A DNA stretch of 64,000 nt from Streptococcus halotolerans (GTDB lineage Bacteria > Bacillota > Bacilli > Lactobacillales > Streptococcaceae): positions 496,001 through 560,000 of the forward strand of contig NZ_CP014835.1 in assembly GCF_001598035.1 (NCBI RefSeq), given 5' to 3'. Of this stretch, positions 63,772-64,000 are shown piece by piece. The notes under the pieces are model-generated. The model did no database searches, was not told the DNA's origin, and saw nothing but the letters and a program-made list of their open reading frames with translations. Numbering within the stretch: position 1 is the stretch's first letter; each line of letters begins with the position of its first letter. The translations under genes were made by a program, and so were the position numbers.

Positions 63772-64000
63772 ATGAAAAAGAAATTGGTTTACGGAACATT
63801 ACTGTTTGGTTCGTTATTAACACTTGCTGCTTGTGGAAGTGATACAGCAAAAGACGCTTCAAAAACAGCTAATACTGCTAAATCTGAAGTAAGTAAAAAA
63901 GCTAAAGATACTAAAAAAGCAGTCAATGAAGCTACTTCAGCTGACCTCAAAGATGGTACTTACAAAGCTGAATCAGACTATGATTCACGCGGTTGGAAAG
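63772..64000 (+). CDS. FMN-binding-domain lipoprotein (N-terminal part)
   Basis: The first 76 codons are visible; the gene runs off the window. A lipoprotein signal peptide (MKKKLVYGTLLFGSLLTLAA-C) is followed by a Lys/Ala/Thr-rich linker and then DLKDGTYKAESDYDSRGWK, the beginning of an FMN-binding domain of the type found in extracellular electron-transfer lipoproteins. Such domains receive FMN from ApbE (an apbE gene is at 26276). GGAGGA precedes the ATG. Confidence 0.82.
   Translation, partial: MKKKLVYGTLLFGSLLTLAACGSDTAKDASKTANTAKSEVSKKAKDTKKAVNEATSADLKDGTYKAESDYDSRGWK

Overview
The window is chromosomal DNA of a low-GC Gram-positive coccus, almost certainly a Streptococcus of the pyogenic group. 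The main reasons are the CiaRH system directly after pepN, a pst operon with two pstB genes between an rsmF-type methylase gene and pepN, a class A sortase after gyrA, a GcvH-like protein without visible gcvT/gcvP, strong AGGAGG-type ribosome sites and many extended -10 (TGnTATAAT) promoters. The species cannot be fixed from the sequence alone. No rRNA, tRNA, CRISPR array or prophage was seen.

Layout. 1-1.8 kb: end of ribF, spx, a UPF0223 gene and an inositol-phosphatase-like gene, tightly overlapped. 1.8-8.3 kb: rsmF, then the phosphate uptake operon pstS-C-A-B1-B2-phoU. 8.4-15.2 kb: a small inverted-repeat element, pepN, a complete ISL3-family insertion sequence, ciaRH and (minus strand) rpsT. 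15.2-24 kb: coaA facing a pyrimidine nucleoside salvage block (RsmC-like methylase, pdp, deoC, cdd, BMP lipoprotein, nucleoside ABC transporter). 24.4-37.5 kb: NADH oxidase, an orphan ATP-cone protein, apbE and a tautomerase (minus strand), then a long plus-strand run tdk-prfA-prmC-tsaC-GNAT-glyA-nucleoid protein-lysozyme-like protein-heterodimeric ABC exporter.

37.6-39.7 kb is a mobile-element graveyard: a second, apparently identical ISL3 copy, a response-regulator stump, an IS200-like relic and a decayed end of a related ISL3 element. 39.7-43.3 kb (minus strand): phosphoglucomutase and panT-coaC-coaB. 43.4-51.7 kb: a LipL-like octanoyltransferase with a GcvH-like carrier, fhs, two GNATs, a DUF1905 protein and two tandem cardiolipin synthases. 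51.7-54.1 kb: an asd-motif RNA followed by asd and dapA. 54.8-60.4 kb: ldh (minus strand), gyrA, srtA and a secreted DUF1002 protein. 60.4-64 kb: a decayed Nramp/hydratase pair, an FtsX/LolD-type ABC pair with a striking double operator, and the start of an FMN-binding lipoprotein gene.

Functionally, several sets work together: high-affinity phosphate uptake; nucleoside import and breakdown plus thymidine kinase; pantothenate uptake and CoA synthesis (panT, coaA, coaB, coaC); lipoyl relay (GcvH-like and LipL-like); one-carbon supply (glyA, fhs); and a possible flavin link between ApbE and the terminal FMN lipoprotein. The points most worth a second look are two genes whose -10 boxes sit exactly six bases before the ATG (probable leaderless mRNAs), a cardiolipin synthase that seems to start at ATT, the structured RNA before asd, the 32-bp-spaced double operator before the FtsX/LolD pair, and a start-proximal hairpin before the DUF1002 gene.
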